Of a stretch of 64,000 nucleotides of DNA, positions 46,301 to 56,600 are shown piece after piece (the stretch's first letter is position 1; each line of letters opens with the position of its first letter). The translations under genes and the position numbers were made by a program. Source of the stretch: Pohlia nutans (taxonomy: Eukaryota; Streptophyta; Bryopsida; Bryales; Mniaceae); assembly GCA_022496805.1 (NCBI GenBank), contig CM040102.1, positions 19,561,955 through 19,625,954 of the forward strand, written 5' to 3'. The notes beneath the pieces are model-generated. The model saw nothing but the letters and a program-made list of their open reading frames with translations. It made no database searches and was not told the origin of the DNA.

Positions 46301-48357
46301 GTTCTACATGAATTTCTTTTTTATCAAATTTTTATTATTTTTTATTAATAAATACAATGTTCTTCACAACTCCAATGATATAGAATTTGGTCCCACCCGA
46401 ATTATATTTTTTAGTTTTTACAATGTGATGAATTGAAATTTTCATTTAAAACTATGAATCTTTGATTCTTTGGGCATAAGGTTATTTATACCTTGCTAAA
46501 CCACACCCTTTATATTGTAGTAGCACTATAGAGAAACTGCTAATAAAATAATCCAACTCTCCAACCCTTCTTGCTTGGACCAGCTGAAGCTAGAAATAAT
46601 TCTCTGTGATTCTTTCGATCCTTTGATACATGCTTGAGATTCTGAGGTGAACAGTAGGAAGGCTCAAGAACCTATGGGGCCCAACAAACAAACTCCTAAT
46701 GTACGTCAGTCTCCCAACAAAAAAGAACTGGAATTATTTCTCCCTCCAGGCTCAAAAGGTTTCATGCTTCATATTATTAATTGCATGTAAGTTGCGGTGA
46801 TTCAACACATGCAGGCAGTGCAATATAGTGACGTTTGAGCAAGACAGGTCAGGCAGAGTGTTGAAATATGACCCAAAAACGCAGAAAACCACAGTCTTGG
46901 CAAGAGATGTGTTCTACCCCAACGGCATTGCTGTTTCACAAGACAGCTCATTCCTGCTCCTTTCTCTTACATCCAAATCCAGGTGCACTGCTCAATCATC
47001 AGTACTCTGATTATTAGTACCCAACCTTGCTGAATTGTGTGGTCTCTGAATTGAATGGCCATTTCCCTCATTGCACAAATTGTCACTAAAAGAAATTCCA
47101 TAGTCACTCGACCCCCACTTGAGGCTCTTAGTTTCTTGTATTCACTCTATCCCTACATTGTTTTAGTTTTGCATGATGTACAGTAATACGTGTCAAAAAA
47201 AACACTTTGTTAGCACAAACTCTAAATCTTGATACGTGTTCAACTTTTTGACACCTGTATAGATGGTGAACTACTCGGGGAACTGAAAGATCAAATTTGC
47301 CAAGGTTTTCCTCTAATGCAGATTAATGCTCTTCTTGACTAGAGAACTTTGGTTTTGCATGACAACATGAGATAAAATACTTTGCTAGCATCAGGGTTGT
47401 CATGTTTGACCACTTGACACAACGTCGAATAGAACCCCTGTCTGTCAAATAAGCACATTCTTAGAATATACATATAATATTTTAGAATATTTGTGTATAT
47501 TCCGGAATATTTTATCTAAGTTATTTAACATACTAGACACCCCATCTAATACAACACTCGACGTTGAACATCAAACACAACATCGAGTGATAACACAACA
47601 AGCATAGGCGTTGTTTCTCACTCTAGAGGATCCTGTACATTGTCGCTTTTCACTTTACATGCTTGTACTACGTGACGAATCGCACTCACCAAGTCCAACC
47701 AAAAAATTGGTGAGTGCAAAGTGGCGCCATTTGACTCTCAGAAGGAGTGAAAAGTGACAACAAAAAAGACAACTTTGAATCTTGAACTGTATAATGACTA
47801 TTTGACACATGGGTGGTGAATCAAAATCTGATTCAACGCAGGGCCAATGAAACCTGCATCAATTGAAGTTTTCTTCTAAGGTTTAAATTCACATGAATTT
47901 CTGACTCGGTTATGGGCTGTCGTAATTTGGTTTGAAAACTACTAGGATTGGGAAGTATTGGTTGAAAGGGCCGAAAACGGGGACAATGGAAGAATTTGCT
48001 GAGGTGCCAGGGTACCCAGACAACATCCGGCGAACAAGAGACGGGGATTTCTGGGTGGCGCTGCACAGCCGCATCACCCGACTGCAATACTTTTTTGCCA
48101 ACAACTGGTTGCTGCTGCGGCTTGTGTGGAGCCTGCCCTTGCGCTTTGACACCATTTCCGCTCTCACCGCGTCCCGTCCAAATGCCATGGTGGTCAAGCT
48201 CAATCCCCACGGGGAAGCCGTCGAAGCTTTCGAGGACAGGGCCGGTGTGCATGCCAGCTACCTGAGCTACGCCGAGGAACGCGAGGGCGTGTTGTGGATG
48301 AGCTCCGTGTACTTGCCCACCATCTGGATGTTGCCTCTCAATGTTTCCAGTGCATGA
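43379..48357 (+). CDS. Strictosidine synthase-like protein (six-bladed beta-propeller), 4 exons
   Basis: Exons 43379-43728, 45339-45602, 46815-46982 and 47946-48357 join to 1194 nt (397 residues plus TGA) with consistent phase 2 at every junction. The first donor is GC (GTCAG|GCAAGT). Features: N-terminal hydrophobic segment (ALVGCATVTVAVLMLAW), a signal anchor that would place it in the secretory pathway; ESLAFDSAGGGPYTGVSDGR; HVCGRPLGLRFDKHDNLYIA; DAYFGLLVMGPEGG; KFVNDLDLDENGTIYFTDSS; GRVLKYDPKTQKTTVLARDV; YPNGIAVSQDSSFL; KYWLKGPKTGTMEEFAEVPG; and YPDNIRRTRDGDFWVALHSR. This is the SSL/APMAP family. Most plant members do not make strictosidine and have unknown or esterase/lactonase-like roles. 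The start is the first ATG after an in-frame lead. Introns contain at least two MITEs. It appears intact. Confidence 0.92.
43798..44062. mobile_element. CACTA-type hairpin MITE in SSL intron 1 (265 bp)
   Basis: Starts CACTACTAGAATTTGGGGG and ends CCCCCAAAATCTAGTAGTG. The arms pair over about 95 bp and are built from repeated AGCAACGTT words (GGCAAACGTTGCTCAAATGA, GGAACATGCAATAGCAACGT on both arms). It has flanking TTA/TTG (near 3-bp duplication) and no coding potential. Confidence 0.85.
45660..46240. mobile_element. TTAA-flanked MITE in SSL intron 2 (581 bp)
   Basis: Left TTAACCCCTAAACGTC and right GACGTTTAGGAGTTAA are inverse complements with one mismatch over 16 bp, including a TTAA at each end. 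A second inverted start (TTAACTCCTAAAGG) begins at the right TTAA, so another copy abuts it. Confidence 0.8.
47600..47745 (-). repeat. Dispersed repeat, copy 1
   Basis: The minus strand matches 59400-59545 (plus) over phrases such as GGTGAGTGCGATTCGTCACG/GGTGAGTGCAATTCGTCATG. In SSL intron 3. Class unknown. Confidence 0.55.
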
Positions 48358-48685
48358 CACAATAGAGTTAACCGAAAAGAAGCCCATCTAACTTTCCTTT
48401 TTGCTCTACTTTTAACCTCTTTCTTGAGCTATACTTGGGTTGAATATCGCCGTGTCATAGATTGTCCCCTTGTGGGCCATGGGCTTAGAGCTTTGGTAGA
48501 AGGTGTGGGAGTCATTGCGAGGTGTGGAGAATGATGACAGTGGCTTGCTTTAGATTGTCTCCCAACTCAATCATCATAGACTAGTTAGTTTTTGGTCTAT
48601 TTATATTTCAATATGAACTCAAGAGGAATTCAACATGAGTTTGCTAAAACTTTCCTTTTTGGGCTGACTTTTTGGTTAACTCTAG

Positions 48686-48888
48686 TGTCTAGTAGAGAAT
48701 GTGTCGTTTTTCACTTACTATAAATGAAAAAGAAATGAAACTGCGCCATGCACATGGGCTATGTCAGTGCTGGTGAGTGGTTTTTGCCTTTTTAGTCACT
48801 AGGAGATAGAAATATAAGCATAATATTCAACCACTGTTCATCGTTTCCACAAAATGCGGAATGAAAAACGACAAGTTTGGTACTAGTG
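48686..48888 (-). mobile_element. CACTAG-terminated MITE, copy 1
   Basis: Same family as 60008-60208 and 63636-63828, inverted: inner termini TAGTAGAGAATGTGTCGTTTTTC and GAAAAACGACAAGTTTGGTACTAGTG, with ACTTACTATAAATGAAAA next to one end. Confidence 0.65.
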
Positions 48889-49047
48889 ATATGATTGCTT
48901 GTCCCGTCACCAGAGCATCTATCCATCACTCTCGCATTTTTCATCCAAGTCGAGAGATTTTCATCCATACCTTGCCATTTTTCGTCGACGAGCAGTTTGG
49001 TTGTATTTTAGAAAAAATCTCACCACCTCCCAGCAACTTCACCGTTA

Positions 49048-49138
49048 TTAGATAGAAACTTTGGACCTCTTTCGAGGCAACTGTGAATAAGTGTTTGTTC
49101 GTAATGACATTGACCTAGTGCCTATCGGACAACGGACC
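49048..49138 (-). mobile_element. Solo LINE 3' tail / SINE-like fragment
   Basis: The minus strand reads GGTCCGTTGTCCG...AACACTTATTCACAG..., then CCTCGAAAGAGG and a TCTATC tail, matching the last 90 bp of both LINE copies. No LINE body is attached. Confidence 0.65.
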
Positions 49139-49418
49139 AACAGTTATTATCGAGCCCTGTCCGACAGTTATTACCTATGGTATTTATTATGGTAATTACC
49201 TATAGCCAATATACCCCATAACTAATCTGTAAGAGCATGTGCACCCTTCTCCCTTCAATAATCACATCTATGATTTGGTGTAAGAAGCTATCTTTACCAC
49301 ATCCTTGACCAGCTATAAACATTCTCTATATACTATATAGTATGTGAATCAATCACAATCACCATACAAGGGTAATTATCATTGTTCATCAATCTAGAAT
49401 ACCGAGCCCTTTTTTGAA

Positions 49419-49956
49419 TTAACCCTTTAGCGCGTCGGCGTCCAGAATCTGGACGCCGGATGAATTTCAGGAGCCCGATTTCTGTAGGTACTGGATGTTT
49501 TTCATCTTTTTTTTTTTTTTTTCATTCTTGTGCTAGTTGAATACCATTTGTACGGTATGGATCTTCCAAATAAGATAATGTGAATTTTTGAATATTTACA
49601 AAAGTGATTAATGTCAAGTTTCAATCTTAGTTCAAAAAGAAAGACCTTAAATATGATTTTCCATAGTAAGTAGAATCAAATAATGGAAACCATACCATCT
49701 CGTAGTGCATGTCATTCTAATTTCATTACAATAGTTTTAAATTTTTTTGTGTTAATTTTGGATTTTTAATTGAATTTCAAGTGAAAACCTTGCAAAATTA
49801 CTTTAAAAATATTAATAGTAAATATGATGAATCCAACCGTACGGATGTTATCTACACATTGACATTTACAACTTTGTTTTGTACATCAACTCCATTTCCG
49901 TTTTTCATCAACCATTTTATAACAAATCTTTGAAAACAGTGTTGAATCGGGGTTAA
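49419..49956. mobile_element. TTAA-flanked MITE (538 bp)
   Basis: Left TTAACCCTTTAGCGCGTCGG, right GTTGAATCGGGGTTAA. Inverted relative to 18086-18628 and similar in length and content (ACATTGACATTTACAACTTT, AACCATTTTATAAC). It contains the internal palindrome GGCGTCCAGAATCTGGACGCC next to the left end. Confidence 0.75.
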
Positions 49957-52452
49957 TTATAGAGGGACTATAGAAGTATAACTATAATAGGCCCAAAAGA
50001 CATGGCTCTCTCACTTGCTTTACAAAAACAACATTAACCCTTGAGCGTGCAAGGAGCCCTGTGGGGCCATGCTTGATTGTTTTTTAGTCAAGGTTAATGA
50101 TGATTATGACCTAGTTCCTAATTTCAAATGAAAATGGTCCCAACAAAGAAAATATGAGGACTACCTTCTGCTTTCTAGTCCAATTTAGTGTTCTTCAAAA
50201 TTGTTGAAACTGTGTTTTTTTATAGCACATTAAAACTCAAAACCCTAAAATTCCAATATACATTGTTGGGAAATGTTTTTTCTATCGAATTTCTTTTTAT
50301 GTGAGCTCAAAAAGCATGCCACCTACACCTTGTTCATCACTATTATTTCATACTATTCTAAGCTTTTTTGTAATTACTATGATTTTTACAACAATCAAAC
50401 TTTGAAAAATCTTATAATTTTTTTTAATTTAAATAATTATAAAAAATTTAGGGTAAATTGGTTTAACAATACTTTATATGAGAAAATACCCAAAAAATAA
50501 TATATTTCAAAATGTGAGAAATTCATGAGGTTTGACCGGATAATTGTAGTGCGGATGCTTAACGGTTAGGTACAAGGATATAACATTCAATTTCTAGAGA
50601 CAAGGGTGGATGTGTAAAAGCATGGTAAAGTGGACCAATTGTGATCCCTATGAAGAAACAACAATGCAAGGTCCAAAAATACATTAAATTTTTTTTTTTT
50701 TGTAAAAGCAATTTTGTTAATAAAATAAAAGACATGATGTTTAACAAAGTCTCACAATAAAATTGAAAAAATCATTTTCAATAAGTATTATTTTATGTAT
50801 GTTTAGAGACGTTGGAGTAGTCAAAATTGGAAAAAAGTAGTTTTGAACCAATTGAAAAGTGATATAAAAGAAGTTGAAAACGCACCAAATATATATTTGT
50901 TTGTATGATTTGTTTCTTTGGAGCCCTCGAATGCACAATGGACTTAAGAATATAAAATTTATATTTATAATAGATATGATTTAGTTCATCAAATTTTCTT
51001 TCTAAATTGGATTTAGACATCTATTTTCAAACTTTACTTTTAGTCAATATTTTTAATGATTTTTTTACATGGAAACTTTGGATTTGAGTACTTATAAGAA
51101 CTCCAAAGTGCGCAATGAAATTAGAACCAAAAAAAGAGTTAATTTGATACTCTTTTACAGTCTATGACCAAAAACATTGTAATTTCAGCAAGGCGAATCA
51201 ACTTTTTGGTACACAATACCATGCTTTCATACAAGCATCACGTGCACATGCTCTAAAACTCCTAGAAATTACGTTTAATGAACCCAAAAGTCAACATATT
51301 TAATTTATATTTTTACTAAATTTAATTTTGAGAAAAAAATTCAAAAAAAATGTTACCATTCTACTATATCTCTGTTTCTCTATAAAAGAAAAACATCTCA
51401 TCAACAAAATTTCAACATTTTCAATGCTAATAACCTTATTTTATGACTATAAGTACTTCTACTGTATCATAGTGCAATGTTCATAGCTCAACCCCTAAAG
51501 AACTAGGTGGACGCATTGTGTCCAAGAATAATTTCATTACTTTGATTACTTACTTGGATTTCATAATTTTGACTCAATGTTAATTAGAGAATTGTAAATG
51601 TTTGTTACGAGAACACAAAAATCCTTCAAGATTTGCAATTACGTTGATCAATCTACTAGGAAAAACTAAAATGTCAAACGCATGTGAACTTGGAACTTTG
51701 TAGTTAGGGAGGTTGATGACCTGAAGGGCGTTTTCACATGACGGCGTCTCATTTATCAAAAAGATAAATGTACAATATGTAAAACGTTGGCCACTACTAT
51801 ATAATTAACACTATATAAAATTTATGGAATTCTTTAAAATATATTTTAAAATAATATATTTTTGGAAAATTTGGAATTTTTTAAACATATTTTAAATTAT
51901 TTTGGAAAATATTGGAATATTTCAAAAATAAATTTGAAATCTTTACACATTTTATGCAATGTAACATTTAATAAAAATCACAAACACTGACTCAATGAGT
52001 CACCAACAAGTCACTTCATCCAAACATAATTCTTTGAGAATTAATCATTGTTGTTGTATTTAGTTTAGAACACCATTTTTTGTGAGCACCTAGATACTGA
52101 CAGTACATCTTTGTATACTCCTGAAATTTCAAATACTAATCATGATTTTAGAATTTTTATGATACACCAAAAAATAATCATGAACAAAAAAATGTAAAAA
52201 ACAGGAAATTATCAGAACAAAAAATGAACATAGAATAAGTTATTTAAAGCTAGATTTTGCTATCTATAAAGCCATTTTGGACCAATTCATGTCATTTTAT
52301 TTTATTTTATCTAAAAATAGAAATGAAAAAAAACCCATCTCTAGTGGACAAATCTTATTTCAATGAGATATCGATTTGGGACAAAATTTTGTACAAGAGT
52401 GATCATGTTGTCTGAGACGAAGGGAGGATGTAGATGGCAATATTCATTTAAT

Positions 52453-53018
52453 ACTTTATACTTGGGGCCAGATTGAGGGCCGGCTTGAACTCTTGAAATT
52501 TCAACCAATAGGTTCGCTTGATTCTTTCAAATCCTTTCCAAGAGCTTCATACTAGGGCCGGGCTGTAAGAAGCAATTTTTCCTACGTGGCGTTCAATGTG
52601 ACATGATTTTGGGGCCAAATCTGTGGGTTAGTTTGATGAAATCGGGACAAGGATTTTCTTGGTCCAAACTCCAAACTTGAGCCGGATTGAATATAGCCGT
52701 CCTTTCATCCAGCCCCAACCTATGTATAAAGTGGGCCACTTTATACACAGACTGGGGCTGGATGGAAGGACGGTCCGATTCAATCCGGTCCAAGTTAGGA
52801 GTTCGGGGCATGGCAAACCTTGTCCCGATTTCATCAAACCGGCCCAAAGATTTGGCGCCAAAATCATGCCACATAAGACTCCTTCCGACCCGACCCGAGT
52901 ATAAAGCCCTTGGACTCGATTTGAAAGATTCGAGAGATCCTACTGGTTGAAATTGGTTGAAATTTGAAGAGTTCGGTCCGGCCCTCAATCGAGCCCCAAG
53001 TATAAAGTGGGCCTTAGT
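52453..53018. mobile_element. Foldback (hairpin) element, about 270-bp arms
   Basis: The left arm starts ACTTTATACTTGGGGCC and the right arm ends GAGCCCCAAGTATAAAGT. The arms are diverged inverse copies meeting at the palindrome TATAAAGTGGGCCACTTTATA (about 52734-52754). Matching blocks include TTGATGAAATCGGGACAAGG / CCTTGTCCCGATTTCATCAA and AGCCGTCCTTTCATCCAGCC / GGCTGGATGGAAGGACGGTC. Frames seen on both strands are mirror images of each other and not genes. Confidence 0.85.
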
Positions 53019-53412
53019 ATGTCTATTCCCGAAAGGGGCGAGTAGTTTGGTCTTAATGGTCCTTTGTCTGGTGGGCATTAGAGTTATTTGTAAAGGCATC
53101 CGGTCCTTTGTCCTGTATTTTTCATGGACCAGAGCTGGTACCAGAGCATTCAGACACCACTCCTCCTCACAGTCCTACCCCACTACCCAATTCTTCTCTC
53201 TCCCTCCAAATTTTTATGAATAAAAATTTCAATCTATCCAGTGTTCTATTCTGGGTCTACAGTGAGATCATGCCGATCCTCTCCTTTCCAAATTACAGGT
53301 CAAAAAGAAGGGTTTTGAGGTACTTTACAAATAACTCTATTGGCTCATTAACCAAATGAACAGACACTATATTCACGATGGCCCTATAAAGGGACCGGAG
53401 TTTCTGTCTATC
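53019..53412 (+). mobile_element. SINE-like solo LINE-tail element with 11-bp target duplication
   Basis: Flanked by TGGGCCTTAGT at 53008-53018 and 53413-53423. It begins ATGTCTATTCCCGAAAGGGG and ends GGACCGGAGTTTCTGTCTATC, matching the LINE terminal module (17753-17898), with a 259-bp MITE inserted at 53080-53338. Without the MITE it is about 132 bp, so it is a short element mobilised presumably by the LINE machinery. Confidence 0.85.
53080..53338. mobile_element. MITE nested in the LINE-tail element (259 bp)
   Basis: 16-bp perfect terminal inverted repeats AGAGTTATTTGTAAAG / CTTTACAAATAACTCT with a 3-bp duplication (ATT) on each side. The interior contains TGGTACCAGAGC, one base off a common retroelement primer-binding site, which may be chance. 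Confidence 0.85.
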
Positions 53413-53574
53413 TGGGCCTTAGTTGGGACTTTTCCACCATATTGAAACTTTTTGAAAATCTACAACTGACATAGATCCAGTGAGCAATTGTAGACTCCGG
53501 AGTTCAATGCTAACACTGATGATTCTAACTTCCTGTGCATTGCAGAAATTGATGTTGCTGCGAGTGAGCCAGCC

Positions 53575-53663
53575 ATGGCGACTGTTGCTGGGCTCACCTC
53601 GATCTCCACTGCCTCTCTCCGCCTGCGCCCCACTGCTGCTAAGCACACCGTGGCTAATTCCGC

Positions 53664-53695
<32 letters not shown>

Positions 53696-56600
53696 GTGGA
53701 GGGAGGCGAGCTCTGGTGGTGGGCAGCGTGGTAGGCACTGCCGCTCTCTTCGTAGGCTCAGCTGTGGCCGTGGTGGCCGCCGCTCGCGCTATGGCCACTT
53801 CCAACGGAGGAGGAGGAGGACGAGAAGCGGCCATTCTCGCCACTCGCCGCGGCATGCAGCTCTTCGCTCAGGTAACAATTCCTTCCTTCCTTCCTGCTCC
53901 ATTGAAGTGCGTTTCTGGAACAATTTGAGGGGATGTGAGCAACGGCAATCATGAATGCATTTTGGACCAAGAACCCTGAATTGGGCCTGATGATGTTTTC
54001 AGCAATTTTGAGTAAGTCGTATGTGGAGTTTCTTTTGTATAAATTTATTTGTTTTTTTTTGAGCCAACACTTGCAATGTTCTTCATTGATTCGAGTGACA
54101 ATATGATCAATTGAATTTGTTGTTTTAAAACCTTGAATCAATTGAATTCCTGTGAATGTCAGTTTTGTGAATGTCACTTTGTGACATGTGACAACTTGTA
54201 ATTGTGGGCTTGAGGTAGAGGGCTCCAAAATCAACAGGGTTCTAATTCCAACACAATTTAAACGATGTATTTATTTTAGAACACAAGTCTAGGCACATCA
54301 TAGAGCTCTTATTGGATGTTGACCAAAATGATAAGCTATTTATGGTTTACCTAGATTTAGTTTCTAGGATGATTATTGTGCGTAGATTTTGTTAGAATTA
54401 GAACCCTGTTGGTTTTGGAGCCCTTTACCTTACATTTGTAAGCGGATCTGTATAGGCAATTGCAGCCGGTATAAGCTGATCCTTGAGGACCAATTAGTGC
54501 AATTTACGGTGACAAAGCATTTCTTGGTATTTGAGGTCCCAATCTGACTTCAGAAGACCTTTTGCCTGATAGATTACACTAGAATTGTGATTTTGTGTCC
54601 AGTGAGAATTGATGTTTTTACCGCCTTTTGCTCAAAGGTGAGGAGAAATAGGAGTTTGTCACTTTTCATTCCTACTTTTACTGAAAGTGTTACATTCCTA
54701 CTTTCACCGAGATTGTCATGTTCCTACCATGTGATGAGAGTGACATGAGTTGGCATGTCATGTTTATTATAAAGTTGGCATCTATCATTGGAAAACTATA
54801 TCTAGAAGGGTTACTTCACTTTTTATTTACAGGAACACTATATCTCCAAAAAGTCAAAGAGTGTCTGTGTTTAGAAATAATATCCCGGACACTAAATCAC
54901 AATAATTGTCTTACATTGGTGGAGTGGCTTACCATTAGCGTTGGGGCGATGCAATTGCATTTGTGGGGCTAACCCTATTTTCAAACTGTGGGGTTCAAGA
55001 CATTAGTTCTTCCTCTCATCTGGCATTGTCTTTTCAAGATCAATTGCTTGTAAATTCTTCAGTAGGGAGGCGTTTTGATTTCAGTGTGGTTTCTGAGAAT
55101 GAGGGGTGAGATGGCAGGGCGATGTGAAGGGGTCTGTGGTGGAGTTCGACAAGGCGTTGGAGCTGGATCCTCGGCAAAGACCATGTCAGTTGGGTCACAA
55201 ACATTGCCGGGTGATGTGAAGCTTGTATTTTCTATTTCTGTAATGAAAAAGTTTCATTTGTTTCCATAACTTAAACCAATTCATAAAGTTGTAAGGGTTC
55301 ACTCTTTTTCACCCATGAAAGATAAAATGTGATTCTTGAGTTGGGGCTGCTGTGGACTTCCAACTCTCCACCATCATTCTTTAGGTAAAGAATTACGTGG
55401 CATATTCAATATTCTAGAATCCGCTACAACGATTCTTGTGCAACGATTCTTATTCCTAGGTACAGCTTACAAGGGCTAAAGAACCTTATGTAAACAAGAA
55501 AACAGACCAAAATAAAAAGAAACCTAATGCTTTGTAAATAGTAGAGTTTTGAACCCTATGCATGAAAACTGCTCAAAACATGTTCAAAAAACTGTTAAAC
55601 TTGTGATGGCTGAAACCTTGAAATCAAAGTGGGATTCAAAGCTTTTTGAGTTTAAGCAGTGCTTTGCAGATTGTGAGATTCTATCAGATGCTGTGATAAC
55701 TTGTGAAATGTGAACGAGGTTGGTCTTTGCAGTTCTTGCAAATCTCGGTTGGCACTTGGATTCTGCTCTCTAAGTTGCTGTGTGTGTTACAGATTTATGG
55801 CAGCGGGGTCTTTCTCTTTACTATCTAAATAGGTACCTATCCTACCAAAATTGGTGTTTTTAGCTTTTGTGCATTAATTAATTAACCTCTGGTGCATAGG
55901 GTCAGGTGAATTCTCTTGAAGGGTGCCACGTGTCGCATTAAAAATGTCAAAAATCAGTAACGCCCCATGATGTTTGTAAAGGCTTGCAGAGTATAATTTG
56001 GAAACGAAATGGGAAGTGAAAGTGGCTGTAGTGTTGTTACTGGACTCCACTATCACAAGCCTTGTGAATAAAATGATGATAATAATATTTGTGAAAATTT
56101 GAACAATAAATGTTAATATTTAACTGAAATATTATAATTCTAACATTAATTCTAGTTGGATTGCCACCCCCACGAGCAAACATTTCTTATTTTTTAATAA
56201 ATAAGGTTCACCCCTCAAAAAAATGGATTTCTTGATTTTTGTTTTTGAGCCAAAAAAGATGATTAAAAATGGCCCAAAATGGCTTTGAAAAAGAAAAATA
56301 TAGCTAAAAAAAATTGGTCTTGTTTTTGTATCTCTTACCTTTTTCATGTATAGTGTGCAATGGCCACCCCTCTCAACACTAGTAAGAAGGGTCGTCTTCG
56401 GGCACCAAGCAATAGTGCCAGAGCTTGGAGGTCACTATTGACACCAAGCTTGTGCCAAGAGTGAAATTGGGCACCATGCTCTGACACTATTCCTTTCTGT
56501 CCAATGACCACCTTCCTACTAGTGTTGAGAGTGATAGTTTCCCTAACACAGTCTAAAAATACACATAACTAAAGAGTATATCGATAATTGGTAATTAGTT

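Larger units (their letters stand above)
48358..53574. other. Intergenic region between the SSL and TPR genes, repeat-dominated
   Basis: No gene supportable. It contains MITEs and LINE-tail elements listed separately. 49957-52440 is very AT-rich, with only decayed TTAACCC/AACCCCTAAAG termini at about 50034 and 51491. The short frames here have no family features. Confidence 0.6.

Noticed and set aside
52593..53099. Overlapping frames on both strands with similar translations
   Set aside because: They are the two arms of an inverted repeat read from each strand, not genes.
53143..53154. TGGTACCAGAGC as the primer-binding site of a miniature LTR element
   Set aside because: There are no flanking direct repeats; the unit has inverted ends and a 3-bp duplication, so it is a MITE.
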